Below are positions 1 through 9,357 of a stretch of 64,000 nucleotides of DNA, piece after piece. The stretch's first letter is position 1. Each line of letters begins with the position of its first letter. The stretch is from Verrucomicrobiota bacterium. Its GTDB lineage: Bacteria; Verrucomicrobiota; Verrucomicrobiia; Chthoniobacterales; Chthoniobacteraceae. Below the pieces are notes generated by a model that made no database searches, was not told where the DNA came from, and worked only from the letters and a program-made list of their open reading frames with translations. Made by a program: the position numbers and the translations under genes. The stretch spans positions 1 through 64,000 of the forward strand of contig QQND01000003.1 of the NCBI GenBank assembly GCA_003402745.1, read 5' to 3'.

Positions 1-267
1 GCCGCTCCCCTCACCACCTTTGGTGACAAAGTTTTTAAGCACCCCATTGCTCAAACTCAGATTTCCCCCGGATACAAAATATCCTCCCCCTCCCGCTGTG
101 CCGCCGCCATCACGGGTTCCCCCGTAGAAGTCAAGAGAAGCCTCGCTGGTGATTGCCGCCGGAGCCGCAGCATACGCGAAGGCTGGAAGAATCGCATGCA
201 CCCCGAGATAGGCTCCCAACGTGATGAAACTGGTGAAACGCTTGGCTGTCATTTTGGTGTCAAACAT
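1..267 (-). CDS. Secreted glycine-rich protein, 5' part (runs off window)
   Basis: An open frame runs from ATG at 267 down to base 1 without a stop, so only the first 89 residues are present. They start with a signal peptide (MFDTKMTAKRF, then a hydrophobic stretch ending near AFAYAA). Next comes a Gly/Ser-rich stretch with GGTRDGGGTAGGGG and GNLSLSNGVLKNFVTKGG. The latter resembles one rung of a beta-helix or autotransporter-type repeat. It lies 33 bp downstream of the RCC1/Ig gene on the same strand and may be cotranscribed. The function is not recognised; a surface or adhesin-like role is an inference from the composition. The alternative start is the Met six codons in (MTAKRF). Confidence 0.6.
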   Translation of the reverse strand, partial: MFDTKMTAKRFTSFITLGAYLGVHAILPAFAYAAAPAAITSEASLDFYGGTRDGGGTAGGGGYFVSGGNLSLSNGVLKNFVTKGGEGSG

Positions 268-300
268 GGCCGGAAATTCTTTAAAAATGTCTTACTTTGA

Positions 301-3300
301 TTAGTTAGCCGGCTCGAAGCGAATCGCCTTGCCATCCGTGGTCACTCCCACCCCCAGCAACCCGCCTGTCGGCCGGAAGTCGCCCTGCAGCAGCACTCCA
401 TTAAACTGCTTGTTCACCACAGCGGATGAATTCCCCGTCGAGACCACTCCCGACAGCAGACCCGTGTTGGAGTTGAAGCTCAATGAGAAGCGCCCGCCCA
501 AAGCTGCAAGGGTCGAGGCCCCAGGCAGGAAGCGGTTCCCACTTGGCAAGAACGAGGCCACCTCTGTGCCCTCGAAAAGGACAACCGCCTGATCCCTCGT
601 AGAAACAAAGGGCGCAATCAATTCTCCCACCGCCGCCTTGGAATACTTAGCTCCGACGAGATCAAACTTCGAGGTCTCGGTAGTCCCGGCAGTCACCACA
701 ACCGCATCCCCTGCGTGCGTGGTTGCAGCCAATTCCCAGGTGGCAAAAAGCCGCTTTGTGCTCCCTACTGGAATCACGAAATCAGACAAAGGTGAGGTAA
801 TGATTCCTCTCGCGTCTGCGTACATTTGGGAGGAAGCGCTGAAGCGTTCTCCGGTGGGAAGGGCTCCAGAAACCGTGACGTTTCCGGTGCTCAGGTTCAC
901 CTGAGTGGACAGGTAAGAAAGCAACGCCCCAGTTGTGTTAAGCTTGAAAGCCCCTGTGTAAACCGTGGCCAGCGACTTGTCCCTTGTGCCGATAGGCGAC
1001 AAGGTGACCACCGGGCCTACAACACTGCTCCCTGCAGTGCGTACCACCTGGGCCGTGAGTTTCGGATTTGCAAGGTCGCTGCTCACAGAAAGCCGAAGCT
1101 TGTCGGATCCCGTAAGAGCCGTTTCCGTGGTCTGCACCCCGTTCACGAGCGCAAACCGCCCGCTGAAGCGGTATACCGACATCCCTGCGGTGTAGACGCC
1201 GGAAACTGTGCCTGCGCGACTGACGTTCAAGCGCACATACCCTTCAAGGCTTCCTGGCCCTCCTCCCAATGTCCCGTTTGCGACGATCCGCGAGGCAAAC
1301 AACCCCGCATTCCCGCCGTAGAGCGCGTTGAAGAGGTTTTTGCGGTCATCCGCCGTGGTGTCCACCTTCAGCGAGAGAATGGCCGCTGAACTGACAACCG
1401 ACGACACGGAATTGCTCACCACAACTGAATAAGACGCCGCGTCGACCGCTTGAACGTTCACAAAGCTCAGGAACGCTTCGTTTTTCCCAGGGATGTTTAC
1501 TCCGTTCTTTCTCCACTGATACTGGGTCGCATTCTGCGCCACGACGCTGAAGCTGGCCGAACCGCCAGCGACCACCGTCTGACTCACAGGATTGGACACG
1601 GAAGGAGCACCGCTCACGCCCGTTGGGAGCGACAAGGAGGCACTGGTGCTCTGTGCCACACCGGCACCGTTGCTTGCTATCGCATAGTACTGGCCGGCTT
1701 TCAGCGATGAAAACCCAGAAATATTGAGGGTGTTAGAGGTTTGCCCTGGCAGTAGCTGCCCTTGCAGCAAGATCCCGTCCACCAGACGCGGACCATACCA
1801 CTGGATCGTCGGCGTCGGATAACCAGCCGCCAGGACAGAAAGCGTTGCCGTTTTCCCATCCGCAACAAGCTGGGAAGCCGGTTGCCGAATGAACGTTGGC
1901 GCAGTCAGGACCCGGACGAGGGCTGGTTTGCTGGTCACCGAGGAAGCAGGATTCGAGGCGATGACGTCATACGTCCCACCCGCATTGGCGTCGATAGTGA
2001 TCGTATAGGTCGGCGAAGTGCCGCCGCTCGTGATATTCTGGAAGTCCTTCCTCCATTGGTAGGTTGTCGCGTTAGCTGCGCTCACGCTCAGAGCAACCGT
2101 GCCCCCTACTGCAGGTGTGAAAGTGAGTTCGCTCGTCGAGCCGACTCTATTTCCTGAACTGTCAGCCAGAGTCACTCCCTGGTAAAAACTCACGACAGAT
2201 GCCGTTGACAGCACCGAGATGGGCAGTCCATTTCGACTGTTGGATACCGTCACGCGGTAGGTTCCATTCGCGGCAATGTTGATGCTCCCAGAATTACCCA
2301 GAAAAGGGGCACCATCTTTAGTCCAAGCGTAGCTGACACCTGCCGGCGAAGCCGAAACGGACAAAGATTGTGGCGTGCCTGAGACAAAACTCAGCGAACT
2401 GGAAAGATCCTGAGTAATGCTCGGTGAGATCCAGTAGGAGGCGGCCAAAGCGAGAGACTCCTTGGGATCACCGTAGCTGTTAGAGACGAACACAGTATAG
2501 GCGCCTGCATCGCTGGACCTGGCGGCCGGAATCTCGTAGGTCGGCCCGGTCGCGCCAAAGATGTCCTCTCCTCCCTTGCGCCACTGGTACGTAAATGGAC
2601 CCGTGCCAGAGGTATTCGCGGTGAAAACAATCCTGTCAGCGTCGGCAAAGTCAAAAGAATTGGCTTGGGAATTGGCTTGGGAACTACCAGACAGATCCCC
2701 CTGGGCAGTCACGGTTGCGTCCGGCGCGCCCCCCTGGATAGCAAGCGCAACACGCGTGTCCTCAATGGACTCCCCAAGCTGGCCGTAAGCGTTAGATCCC
2801 CAGCCAAGGAGACTCCCACCCGAGATCCCAAGCCCGCTGGCTCCGCCAATCGCCACTCGCGTCCAACTCGCCGAACCCACGCGAACGGGAATGCTCCGTT
2901 TGGTTGCCGTGCCATCACCGAGACGGGAACTCTCGTTGCTTCCCCACACGTACAAAGATCCCCCAGAGATCCCAGCTGCCGAAGTCGAACTCAGAGAGAC
3001 AGCCGAGAAAGGTGACCCACCTCTGACCAAAACGGGCTTGCTAGAGGGCTGGTTGCCACCATTGCCAAGCTGTCCATTCTGATTGTTTCCCCAAACATAG
3101 AGAGAACCTCCGGTCAGAATCCCAGCGGAGTTAGCCCCGGATGCAGCGATCTGGGCCCACCCACCAGTTGCAATCTTCACAGGGGCGGCGCTCTCCGTGT
3201 TGTTGCCGGTGCCGAGCTGTCCATAGGCGTTCTGCCCCCAGACATAAAGATTGGTCCCCTGCAGCCCCAAAGAGTGCTGATCCCCGGCGGCGACCTTCGT

Positions 3301-3621
3301 CCAAGCCGTGGACGAACCGACGAGGAGCGGCGTCAATTGATTCGTGGAGCTTTTCGTGCGACCAAGCTGTCCGGAACCATTTGCGCCCCAAGAAAACAAA
3401 TTCCCATTGGATTTGACTCCCAACGTATGATTCAAACCAACAGCCACATCCTGCCAAAGGCCGGGAATGAGCACTGGAGAAAGCGCTGTAGCCGTCGAGT
3501 TATTCCCCACCTGACCACAGAAGTTGTTGCCCCACACATAGAGGCTGGTGCCTTTAAGTGCCGCGCTGTGAGTCGGTCCAGCCACCACCTTAGTCCAACT
3601 TGGGTCGCCATTGATCAACAC
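301..3621 (-). CDS. Distal part of a giant RCC1/Ig-like secreted protein (frameshifted)
   Basis: This frame continues the RCC1 protein encoded upstream (3671-5038) after a one-base shift. Coding similarity starts at the G run at 3675-3681, and the nominal GTG start at 3621 is unlikely to be used. Six RCC1 repeats of the form LYVWGxNxxGQLG come first (about residues 1-300). About five Ig-like domains follow, with cores such as YQWRKNG and the ending YTVFVSNSYG. A beta-rich C-terminal region of about 350 residues (GVYTG-, GTLGG- and SGVVSTG-like motifs) is of a kind seen at the end of large verrucomicrobial surface proteins. The product would be extracellular or on the cell surface, perhaps in adhesion or carbohydrate binding (inference). 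The gene for another secreted protein follows directly. Confidence 0.75.
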   Translation of the reverse strand: MLINGDPSWTKVVAGPTHSAALKGTSLYVWGNNFCGQVGNNSTATALSPVLIPGLWQDVAVGLNHTLGVKSNGNLFSWGANGSGQLGRTKSSTNQLTPLLVGSSTAWTKVAAGDQHSLGLQGTNLYVWGQNAYGQLGTGNNTESAAPVKIATGGWAQIAASGANSAGILTGGSLYVWGNNQNGQLGNGGNQPSSKPVLVRGGSPFSAVSLSSTSAAGISGGSLYVWGSNESSRLGDGTATKRSIPVRVGSASWTRVAIGGASGLGISGGSLLGWGSNAYGQLGESIEDTRVALAIQGGAPDATVTAQGDLSGSSQANSQANSFDFADADRIVFTANTSGTGPFTYQWRKGGEDIFGATGPTYEIPAARSSDAGAYTVFVSNSYGDPKESLALAASYWISPSITQDLSSSLSFVSGTPQSLSVSASPAGVSYAWTKDGAPFLGNSGSINIAANGTYRVTVSNSRNGLPISVLSTASVVSFYQGVTLADSSGNRVGSTSELTFTPAVGGTVALSVSAANATTYQWRKDFQNITSGGTSPTYTITIDANAGGTYDVIASNPASSVTSKPALVRVLTAPTFIRQPASQLVADGKTATLSVLAAGYPTPTIQWYGPRLVDGILLQGQLLPGQTSNTLNISGFSSLKAGQYYAIASNGAGVAQSTSASLSLPTGVSGAPSVSNPVSQTVVAGGSASFSVVAQNATQYQWRKNGVNIPGKNEAFLSFVNVQAVDAASYSVVVSNSVSSVVSSAAILSLKVDTTADDRKNLFNALYGGNAGLFASRIVANGTLGGGPGSLEGYVRLNVSRAGTVSGVYTAGMSVYRFSGRFALVNGVQTTETALTGSDKLRLSVSSDLANPKLTAQVVRTAGSSVVGPVVTLSPIGTRDKSLATVYTGAFKLNTTGALLSYLSTQVNLSTGNVTVSGALPTGERFSASSQMYADARGIITSPLSDFVIPVGSTKRLFATWELAATTHAGDAVVVTAGTTETSKFDLVGAKYSKAAVGELIAPFVSTRDQAVVLFEGTEVASFLPSGNRFLPGASTLAALGGRFSLSFNSNTGLLSGVVSTGNSSAVVNKQFNGVLLQGDFRPTGGLLGVGVTTDGKAIRFEPAN

Positions 3622-3670
3622 TGGGACCGAGGAAGGATCGATACCTCCAGTGCCAAGCTGACCGGAGGCG

Positions 3671-5038
3671 TTATCCCCCCCAAGCCCAAAGCGTCCCGTC
3701 CGCTTTAATAGCGAGCGTGTGGGTCAAGCCGACGGAGACTTCCTTCCATGACTCAGAAACCTTTGGAACGGGAGCAGCAAAGATCTGCACCACACCGGAT
3801 CCGAGCTGGCCGTCCACATTCCTGCCGGAGCTGAGAATGTTGCCACCGCGCTCATCAGAATACAGGACTGAAGAAGCTTGGTCTCCCCCTGATACTAAAA
3901 CTGCCCCAGTACCGAATTCCACTAGGGAGGGTGAATACAATGAATTCCGCCCACCCTGGATGAAGAGCTGGCCGCTTGAACCCTGCCCCCAAACGAAAAG
4001 CTCGCTCTCGGAGATCGCGAGACTGTGGCTCTTGCCTGCGGCGATGGCGGATACAGGGCCTGGAAAGTTGGAACGCACGGCAGAAACTCGGTCAATGTTA
4101 GTACCGTCACCCAGCTGGCCACTTTCATTGGCCCCACATGCAATAATAGATCCGTCACCGCGCCGAATCACGAGACTGTGCCTATCGCCCGCGGCGACCG
4201 CCACAGCCTCGATCTGACTCGCCTCATACCGAACTGGGACGATAGTGGACTGCGAAACCGTCGTACCGTCACCGAGTTGCCCTCTGTCGTTTGCCCCGCA
4301 TGCCCAAACCCTGCGATCACCAGCAATAAGCAACGAGTGGTACCCACCGGCCGCTACGTCCGTCCACCCGGTTGAGCCGGCGGTAGACGAGGCGCGCACC
4401 GGCGTCACTGAAGAGGCCGTGATAGGAACGCCATTTGTATCCACACCCCTCCCCAACTGTCCAGAGTCATTCAAGCCCCATGCATACACATAACTGTTAC
4501 CATCGTACTGAATACCGATGGAATGGGCATGTCCGGCAGAAATCCCGCGCCATTGATTACTAGTTCCGACCTGCACGGGCACGAGAGAGTCTGTGGTGCC
4601 ACCGTTCCCTAGCTGGCCTGCTGAATTGTATCCCCAAGCCCACAAGGTCCCGTCTCTCTTGATTGCCAGCGAAAAATTGTATCCTGCGGCCACCGCCACC
4701 CAGGATTCCTCCCCGATCCTTACTGGGGCGTTCTTCGAGCTCGTACTCCCGTCACCGAGCTGTCCCTTGTCATTCCGTCCCCATGCCCAAAGGCTTCCGT
4801 CGACCTTGATCGCCAACGTATGCCCCCCACCGGAGGCCAGCATCACGAGAGTTCCTGCTGTGACCATACTGTTCCCCACACTGACGATACTTCCAGAATT
4901 CCCTCCACTGGCTCCAGCCCCAACATCGAAAGGCTCGTCAGCCGCGAAAGCCGGGAACGAGGCTCCAAGCACCAAACAGAGTGAGAGGAGCGCTTTTAAC
5001 GCGGTCCCTGTGAGCTTCTGAAATAACGACTGATTCAT
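3671..5038 (-). CDS. Proximal part of a giant RCC1-repeat secreted protein (frameshifted)
   Basis: The start is ATG at 5038 ([11 protein letters not shown]); a TTG four codons upstream is less likely. A signal peptide ends near ASFPAFA, so the protein is exported. Seven full RCC1 repeats follow ([26 protein letters not shown] and so on), and an eighth is cut at LWAWGG by TAA at 3671-3673. Removing one G from the run of seven at 3675-3681 restores [16 protein letters not shown] and joins this frame to the 301-3621 frame. The restored protein has 14 RCC1 repeats, enough for two seven-bladed propellers, and then Ig-like domains. As read it is a truncated propeller. It could be a pseudogene, a slippage-controlled gene or a sequencing error. 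Confidence 0.75.
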   Translation of the reverse strand: MNQSLFQKLTGTALKALLSLCLVLGASFPAFAADEPFDVGAGASGGNSGSIVSVGNSMVTAGTLVMLASGGGHTLAIKVDGSLWAWGRNDKGQLGDGSTSSKNAPVRIGEESWVAVAAGYNFSLAIKRDGTLWAWGYNSAGQLGNGGTTDSLVPVQVGTSNQWRGISAGHAHSIGIQYDGNSYVYAWGLNDSGQLGRGVDTNGVPITASSVTPVRASSTAGSTGWTDVAAGGYHSLLIAGDRRVWACGANDRGQLGDGTTVSQSTIVPVRYEASQIEAVAVAAGDRHSLVIRRGDGSIIACGANESGQLGDGTNIDRVSAVRSNFPGPVSAIAAGKSHSLAISESELFVWGQGSSGQLFIQGGRNSLYSPSLVEFGTGAVLVSGGDQASSVLYSDERGGNILSSGRNVDGQLGSGVVQIFAAPVPKVSESWKEVSVGLTHTLAIKADGTLWAWGG

Positions 5039-5510
5039 GGGATCTTTCAATGTGCGGATGGATTCTAAAACGGAAAATTTTTCGACAGTCTCTCCGACGA
5101 CCAGCCTTGACTGCCACTTTCTTCAACCTGCCCCTGAGGCGATTGACACGAAACACAGCTTCCAAAACCGACGGCGAAACTCCGGGCACGAACTCCTCTT
5201 GGCCGACTTAAACAGCTGCAATCGAGTGCATTCTGTTGTATTTCAGGGCGGCGAGTTCCCAACCGAAACGGAGCAAAGGCCTCCGAGGGTGGGGAAACCA
5301 GTGAGCTCACCCCGTTACGAATATTGGGCAAAATTGCGTATGTGTATTTTCTGCATTCCGTTTGGTTGATATAAATTACTGAACAAGAACACTTTGGAGG
5401 CACTAGGCAGCATGTAAGGTGTTCACTGACCCGTTATCTATTACTGATCGATTGATATTCAAACACCCCTCCACCGAACAGCGGCGCCCTGGTTTCCCCC
5501 CTACGGCACC
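5039..5510. other. Intergenic stretch between the response regulator and the RCC1 gene
   Basis: This stretch should hold the minus-strand promoter of the RCC1 gene and the 3' end of the two-component operon. I found no convincing hairpin terminator and no well-spaced -35/-10 pair. It is AT-richer than its surroundings around 5330-5460. The short open frames here have no recognisable product and are not called. Confidence 0.5.
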
Positions 5511-6125
5511 TCAGGCGCGGTATCGGCTGCTCAGCTCGGCCCGGGAATTGATCCCAAGGGACCGGTAAAGCCGCTCAATATGTTTCCGGACGGTGCCTTC
5601 GTGGATCCCAAGATGTTCCGCAATCTCCTTGATGGCTCGTCCGGTGTTAATGAGCATGATCCCGATTTCCTTCAACCGAGGAGGAAGATCGCCGGGCAGC
5701 GGCTGCAGGGCTTCCCCTCCGGAGGGGGCGGTATCCCGCAGTCTCCTCGCCAGCGACTCAACGGCAGCCACCAACTCCTCAGGATGAATGGGTTTTGAAA
5801 GATAGAGGTCGGCTCCCGTCCCGTAGCCGATCACCCGGTCCTGCAAGGTGACCCGAGCCGTCACCATCACGATTCCCATCCTTGGGGCGCCAGCGCGCAC
5901 GTGTTCGGCAAGGAAGATGCCGTCTTTGCCCGGAAGGTTGAGGTCAATGATCACCACGTCGAGTGTGCCTGGATCCACGAGTGACAGAAATTCTTCCGTC
6001 GATTCCACCCCCGTGGCCTGATGCCCGCCTTGCTGGAGGGTTTCCAACATGACGGAGCGCAAGGCTGCGTTGTCCTCAACGACCACAATTTTCAGGGCTT
6101 CTGCGTGGGGGTTTTTCAGTTTCAT
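5511..6125 (-). CDS. LuxR-type response regulator (REC-HTH)
   Basis: A 204-residue transcriptional regulator. The N-terminal REC domain (about residues 11-125) has the acidic pair E17/D18, the phospho-acceptor D61 in IIDLNLPGKDG, T89 and K111 in SKP. The C-terminal LuxR/FixJ helix-turn-helix (about 145-204) contains IKEIAEHLGIHEGTVRKHI. The partner is the histidine kinase directly upstream: its stop overlaps this ATG (ATGA, 6122-6125), so the two are translationally coupled. It is the last gene of a four-gene operon that also holds an AbrB-like protein and an outer-membrane protein. Its targets are unknown. Confidence 0.92.
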   Translation of the reverse strand: MKLKNPHAEALKIVVVEDNAALRSVMLETLQQGGHQATGVESTEEFLSLVDPGTLDVVIIDLNLPGKDGIFLAEHVRAGAPRMGIVMVTARVTLQDRVIGYGTGADLYLSKPIHPEELVAAVESLARRLRDTAPSGGEALQPLPGDLPPRLKEIGIMLINTGRAIKEIAEHLGIHEGTVRKHIERLYRSLGINSRAELSSRYRA

Positions 6126-8143
6126 AAGAATGAATCAGGCAGCCAGAGTTTAAACACCGCTTGGTCCGCCGTGGGCCTGTAAGTGATGCTACCCCCAAGA
6201 AGCTGGGTGAGTCCATGAACCAAATACAGGCCAAGTCCAGCACCCGCCGAACGCTGTGCGCCCGGCGCGCGGTAAAACTTTTCGAAGACCCTCAGAGGAT
6301 CCGGCAACCCCGCCACGCCCACAAGGCTGGCTACAACCAAGGAAACCCCTTGTTTTCCGTTCCTGCTTTCCTGCGCAACCGCCACGGTGATCGGCTCCGA
6401 GGGATGTCCGTATTTAAAGGCGTTGTCTATGAGGTTCCCGACAATAATCCGAAAGAGGCTCAGATCGGTTTGGAACCCTGGAAATTCTCGAATCTCGCCC
6501 ACCACCAGCCGGGCCGGTTCCTCCACCCGCTCACGCAACGCAGCGCACTCGCGGGCGAGATCACACGGTTCAAGGAGGACGACCGGCGCCTCGCTTTCCA
6601 GCTCCACGGAGCGGACACAGCGCTCGATGATGCCACTAATGTCCTGGATGGCCTGATCTGCGAAAGCGCGCATCCGCGGAGAGGCGCCCCCCGCCCCGAG
6701 GGAAAGCCGCACCACGGAAAGCGGCGTCTTCAGTTCATGGGCGAGCATCGAGATAAACTGCTGCTGTTCCCTGTTTTTTTCCCGCTGCACCTTGAGCCGC
6801 CGGGAAAACTCGGCCGTTTTATAAACCTTCCGGGCACTCAGCACCTGCGTTTTGTGGGAGCGCCATTGGATGAGCCCGAGCATGACAACTCCCGTCATCA
6901 ATCCCTCAGCACTAAAGCTGTAGCGGACATATCCCTGGCCTATTCCTGCCTTTAACAGCGGCAGCATCGTGGCCCCAACGACAAGGCAAATGAACCCGTA
7001 AAATAACACCACGGCAGAACGGGGCAGGCATTGGTGGGCTCTTTGAATGGCAATCCGCCTCGGAATCCAGAGGGACGCGAGCAAAACAAGCAGCGTCGCT
7101 AAAAGATTCATACACATTCTGGTGTGCAGGGCCGGCCTCGCGTTGTCGTAAAGGATCAGGCCCAGCTCCACAGGATAGGTCAACAGCAGGCCGCACAACA
7201 CCCGCAGCACCCAGACATTTCCCTTGTGCAGACTCAGGAACAGGTAGTGAAACCAAATCGCCCACGCCCCAAGCGTGACGACCGCAAGATTCGTCGCCAG
7301 ATTGAGCCCTCCCAAAGCCGCCCACTCCGGAAACCAAAAGCGGATGTAGCCAAAAAGCAGGCTGAAGTGGAGAAAATGAAGAAGCTGCTTGATCGCAAAT
7401 ACCCAGACCAGGGTGTCTTTTTGCACGAACGCAAGGGTGCCCGCCCAGATGACGCTGCAGAGTAAAAAGCCGAGGTAAAGACTGTTGAAAAAGTCCACTT
7501 TGCCGGAGGCGGCCTGGGTTTGCCCCACAGGATACGCGCTCAACTCCATTAAAACGCTGCTCGTGCTCCGGACCTTCAGCCAGTACTGGCGGCCCTCGGC
7601 ATCCGACGGCTGCAGCGTGAAGTTGCTCAACAACGCGAGGGGTTCCGCTGGATTCGGCGGGTGACAATCCCCCCCGAACACCGGCGCCGCAGCGGGATTT
7701 TGCGGATCAAACAGTGCAATTTCATCGAGAAATTGCGGCCAAACCGAAAGCACGAGGGGCGTCGGCTTGGGCGGCGCCCCGAGCGTCACCCGCACCCACC
7801 AACTCGAGGCGCTGTAGCCGCACGAAAGAAGACCCTGGTAAACGGTCGGCTCTGACTCGAGAACCTGAGCGAACGTCATCTCCCCGGAAGGATCCTCCAG
7901 GAAAGCAACCTCGCGAATTTGATTCTCCACGGCCCAAAGAGGCAACTCACCCGCGAAAGCCAACACAGCCCCCAACGCCCAAGAAACCACACGCCGCCTG
8001 AAAACACCGCTCACTGTTACGGAGACGTGCAGACCCCCGCCCGGAAAAACTCGAAGCGTGCGTTTCCACGAGTTCCAACAAACCGCCGAGATTTTTCCAA
8101 GGTTCCAGGCACCCGTCCGAAAAAGTGATCTCAGAAACGGCAC
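6122..8143 (-). CDS. 7TM-DISM sensor histidine kinase with an atypical G1 box
   Basis: A 673-residue inner-membrane sensor kinase. It starts at GTG 8143, one base after the stop of the upstream gene, behind an AAAGG seven bases away. Residues 1-70 hold a positively charged leader and a hydrophobic segment. An extracytoplasmic 7TMR-DISMED2-like domain (about 75-210) has GYSASSWWVRVTL. A block of about seven TM helices follows (about 215-430). The HisKA box has H469 in FISMLAHELKTPLS. The ATPase N box is GNLIDNAFKYG (N570, N574), and the last glycine box is SAGAGLGLYL (about 632-641). The usual DxGxG (G1) motif is replaced by ASLVGVAG, so the ATP-binding Asp seems absent. The DISM domain suggests a small bound ligand, not identified here. 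Confidence 0.88.
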   Translation of the reverse strand: MPFLRSLFRTGAWNLGKISAVCWNSWKRTLRVFPGGGLHVSVTVSGVFRRRVVSWALGAVLAFAGELPLWAVENQIREVAFLEDPSGEMTFAQVLESEPTVYQGLLSCGYSASSWWVRVTLGAPPKPTPLVLSVWPQFLDEIALFDPQNPAAAPVFGGDCHPPNPAEPLALLSNFTLQPSDAEGRQYWLKVRSTSSVLMELSAYPVGQTQAASGKVDFFNSLYLGFLLCSVIWAGTLAFVQKDTLVWVFAIKQLLHFLHFSLLFGYIRFWFPEWAALGGLNLATNLAVVTLGAWAIWFHYLFLSLHKGNVWVLRVLCGLLLTYPVELGLILYDNARPALHTRMCMNLLATLLVLLASLWIPRRIAIQRAHQCLPRSAVVLFYGFICLVVGATMLPLLKAGIGQGYVRYSFSAEGLMTGVVMLGLIQWRSHKTQVLSARKVYKTAEFSRRLKVQREKNREQQQFISMLAHELKTPLSVVRLSLGAGGASPRMRAFADQAIQDISGIIERCVRSVELESEAPVVLLEPCDLARECAALRERVEEPARLVVGEIREFPGFQTDLSLFRIIVGNLIDNAFKYGHPSEPITVAVAQESRNGKQGVSLVVASLVGVAGLPDPLRVFEKFYRAPGAQRSAGAGLGLYLVHGLTQLLGGSITYRPTADQAVFKLWLPDSFL

Positions 8144-8144
8144 G

Positions 8145-9026
8145 TTAGAACCTTTTTGAAATCACCCAGGTGAGCGCACGCGCCTGTGGTCGGCCTTTTG
8201 CCTCTACCACCTGGATGTAACGCACCGTCCCCGCCATTCTTTTTACAGGCCACGTGACAACAAGCTCGGGGCCCAAGGAAAACTCCGAATCCATAGCTCC
8301 CGAAGCCAACGGACCCGCATCCTTCGTCACCTGCTTCTGGTAGCACCCCACAAAACCCACATCCGCACGGGCTGCCACCTTTTTGCTTAAGCCCCACTCC
8401 ATTGAAATCTGGTCCCCTGGAGTAATGTGAGAATGGCGCTCCTCTTGGTTGGTTTCGTAACGGTTGACGAGCGATGCAGCCCAGCTCTTTCGCTCGTCCA
8501 AATAAACCGTGGCTCCCGCCGAAACCATGTGTCCCCAAAATCCCTTGCCTGGTCGGACGCCGCCCGGTTCGGATTCCCCCGTAGGCACCCAGAGGGTATA
8601 ACCAAAAACCGCGTCCCAACGTTCCCCATGCCAACCGACACCAACCGGTTGTATGTACGAATCTGCCAGCCCGGACCCACTGCGCGTGACACCGTTCAGC
8701 GTGATCGTGGTGGTTTGCGCCACAATCGACGCGTCTATCGCATAATTTCCGCCCAAAAACTTCCCTTCACTCACCCACAGTCCTCGGAGCAGATTGGCGT
8801 ACCCCGATAATTTAAAATCCACGGGCGCCCGTTCCCCGTTGGAAAGGTTCAACCGGTCCGCAGTATAAAAAACACTGCAGTCGCGCAGGTAAAAACCCGG
8901 CGGCGGCAGCGTGCCCCCCAGACTTCCCCGGCCCACAGGAACCGCATGCCCAGTGAACGAGACAGCCTCCCCAGCAGTGGTCATCGAAAGCAGAAAGAAG
9001 CCTGCAATTCCGGGGCGTAAGTTCAT
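8145..9026 (-). CDS. Outer-membrane beta-barrel protein, phenol-MetA-degradation-like (PF13557 type)
   Basis: A protein of about 293 residues from ATG 9026; a TTG at 9044 overlaps the upstream stop but lies before the signal peptide. The signal peptide is MNLRPGIAGFFLLSM to about GEA. The body consists of alternating beta strands with the family pattern seen in PF13557: an early LPPPGFYLRDCSVFYTADRLN, a central YTLWVPTGE and late strands ending in VISKRF with a C-terminal Phe, as in outer-membrane barrels. Members of this family are usually annotated as transporters or MetA-pathway proteins without a proven substrate. It sits between the AbrB-like gene and the sensor kinase in one operon, so it may supply or report the kinase's ligand (inference). 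Confidence 0.75.
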   Translation of the reverse strand: MNLRPGIAGFFLLSMTTAGEAVSFTGHAVPVGRGSLGGTLPPPGFYLRDCSVFYTADRLNLSNGERAPVDFKLSGYANLLRGLWVSEGKFLGGNYAIDASIVAQTTTITLNGVTRSGSGLADSYIQPVGVGWHGERWDAVFGYTLWVPTGESEPGGVRPGKGFWGHMVSAGATVYLDERKSWAASLVNRYETNQEERHSHITPGDQISMEWGLSKKVAARADVGFVGCYQKQVTKDAGPLASGAMDSEFSLGPELVVTWPVKRMAGTVRYIQVVEAKGRPQARALTWVISKRF

Positions 9027-9040
9027 TGAACGGGGCAAGG

Positions 9041-9232
9041 TCAAGTCAGCAGCTTGCGCAGGGTGAGGGTGGCATCAATAACCAAGGGCTCCATCGGCCC
9101 AATGGTGATCGTCCCCCCAGAATGGACTTCGACGTTCCCCTGGTCACCCACCTTCAGACGTGCAAGCTGGAGCAGCGCAGCATCAAAAATGATGCCCTGC
9201 GAGTTGCCGATTTTGGAGATGGTTTTAATCAC
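9041..9232 (-). CDS. AbrB/MazE-type (SpoVT-AbrB) DNA-binding protein without a visible toxin
   Basis: A 63-residue protein from GTG 9232. It opens with IKTISKIGNSQGIIFDAALL, the swapped-hairpin AbrB/MazE fold signature, followed by LKVGDQGNVEVHSGGTITI. Proteins like this are usually antitoxins of MazF- or PIN-type toxins, or small transition-state regulators. The next gene is an outer-membrane protein, not a toxin, and nothing toxin-like lies upstream within 200 bp. It is the first gene of the operon that ends with the two-component pair, so it may regulate that operon itself (inference). Confidence 0.8.
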   Translation of the reverse strand: MIKTISKIGNSQGIIFDAALLQLARLKVGDQGNVEVHSGGTITIGPMEPLVIDATLTLRKLLT

Positions 9233-9279
9233 GCGTAAAACTATGGATTACGAGCCGGTTTATCAAACTCCCGCCGGAC

Positions 9280-9301
9280 AAAAACGGCTCCTCTGGAGCC
9301 G
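9280..9301 (-). terminator. Rho-independent terminator after pdhB (second hairpin)
   Basis: On the minus strand a 7-bp perfect stem (CGGCTCC/GGAGCCG, 3-base loop) is followed directly by five T (9284 to 9280). It lies between pdhB and the AbrB-like gene and would stop read-through from the PDH operon. Confidence 0.65.
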
Positions 9302-9357
9302 CTCAGGCAGCGGGTCAGCCCTTCTCGGACTTCAAACGTCGGTCGCCACACAAGAGA

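Noticed and set aside
5065-5403. A 112-codon minus-strand frame upstream of the RCC1 gene
   Set aside because: No domain, no coding-like composition, and it occupies the place where the RCC1 promoter must be.
9041-9232. A toxin-antitoxin module around the AbrB-like gene
   Set aside because: No MazF, PIN, Doc or other toxin-like frame on either side; called as a lone regulator.
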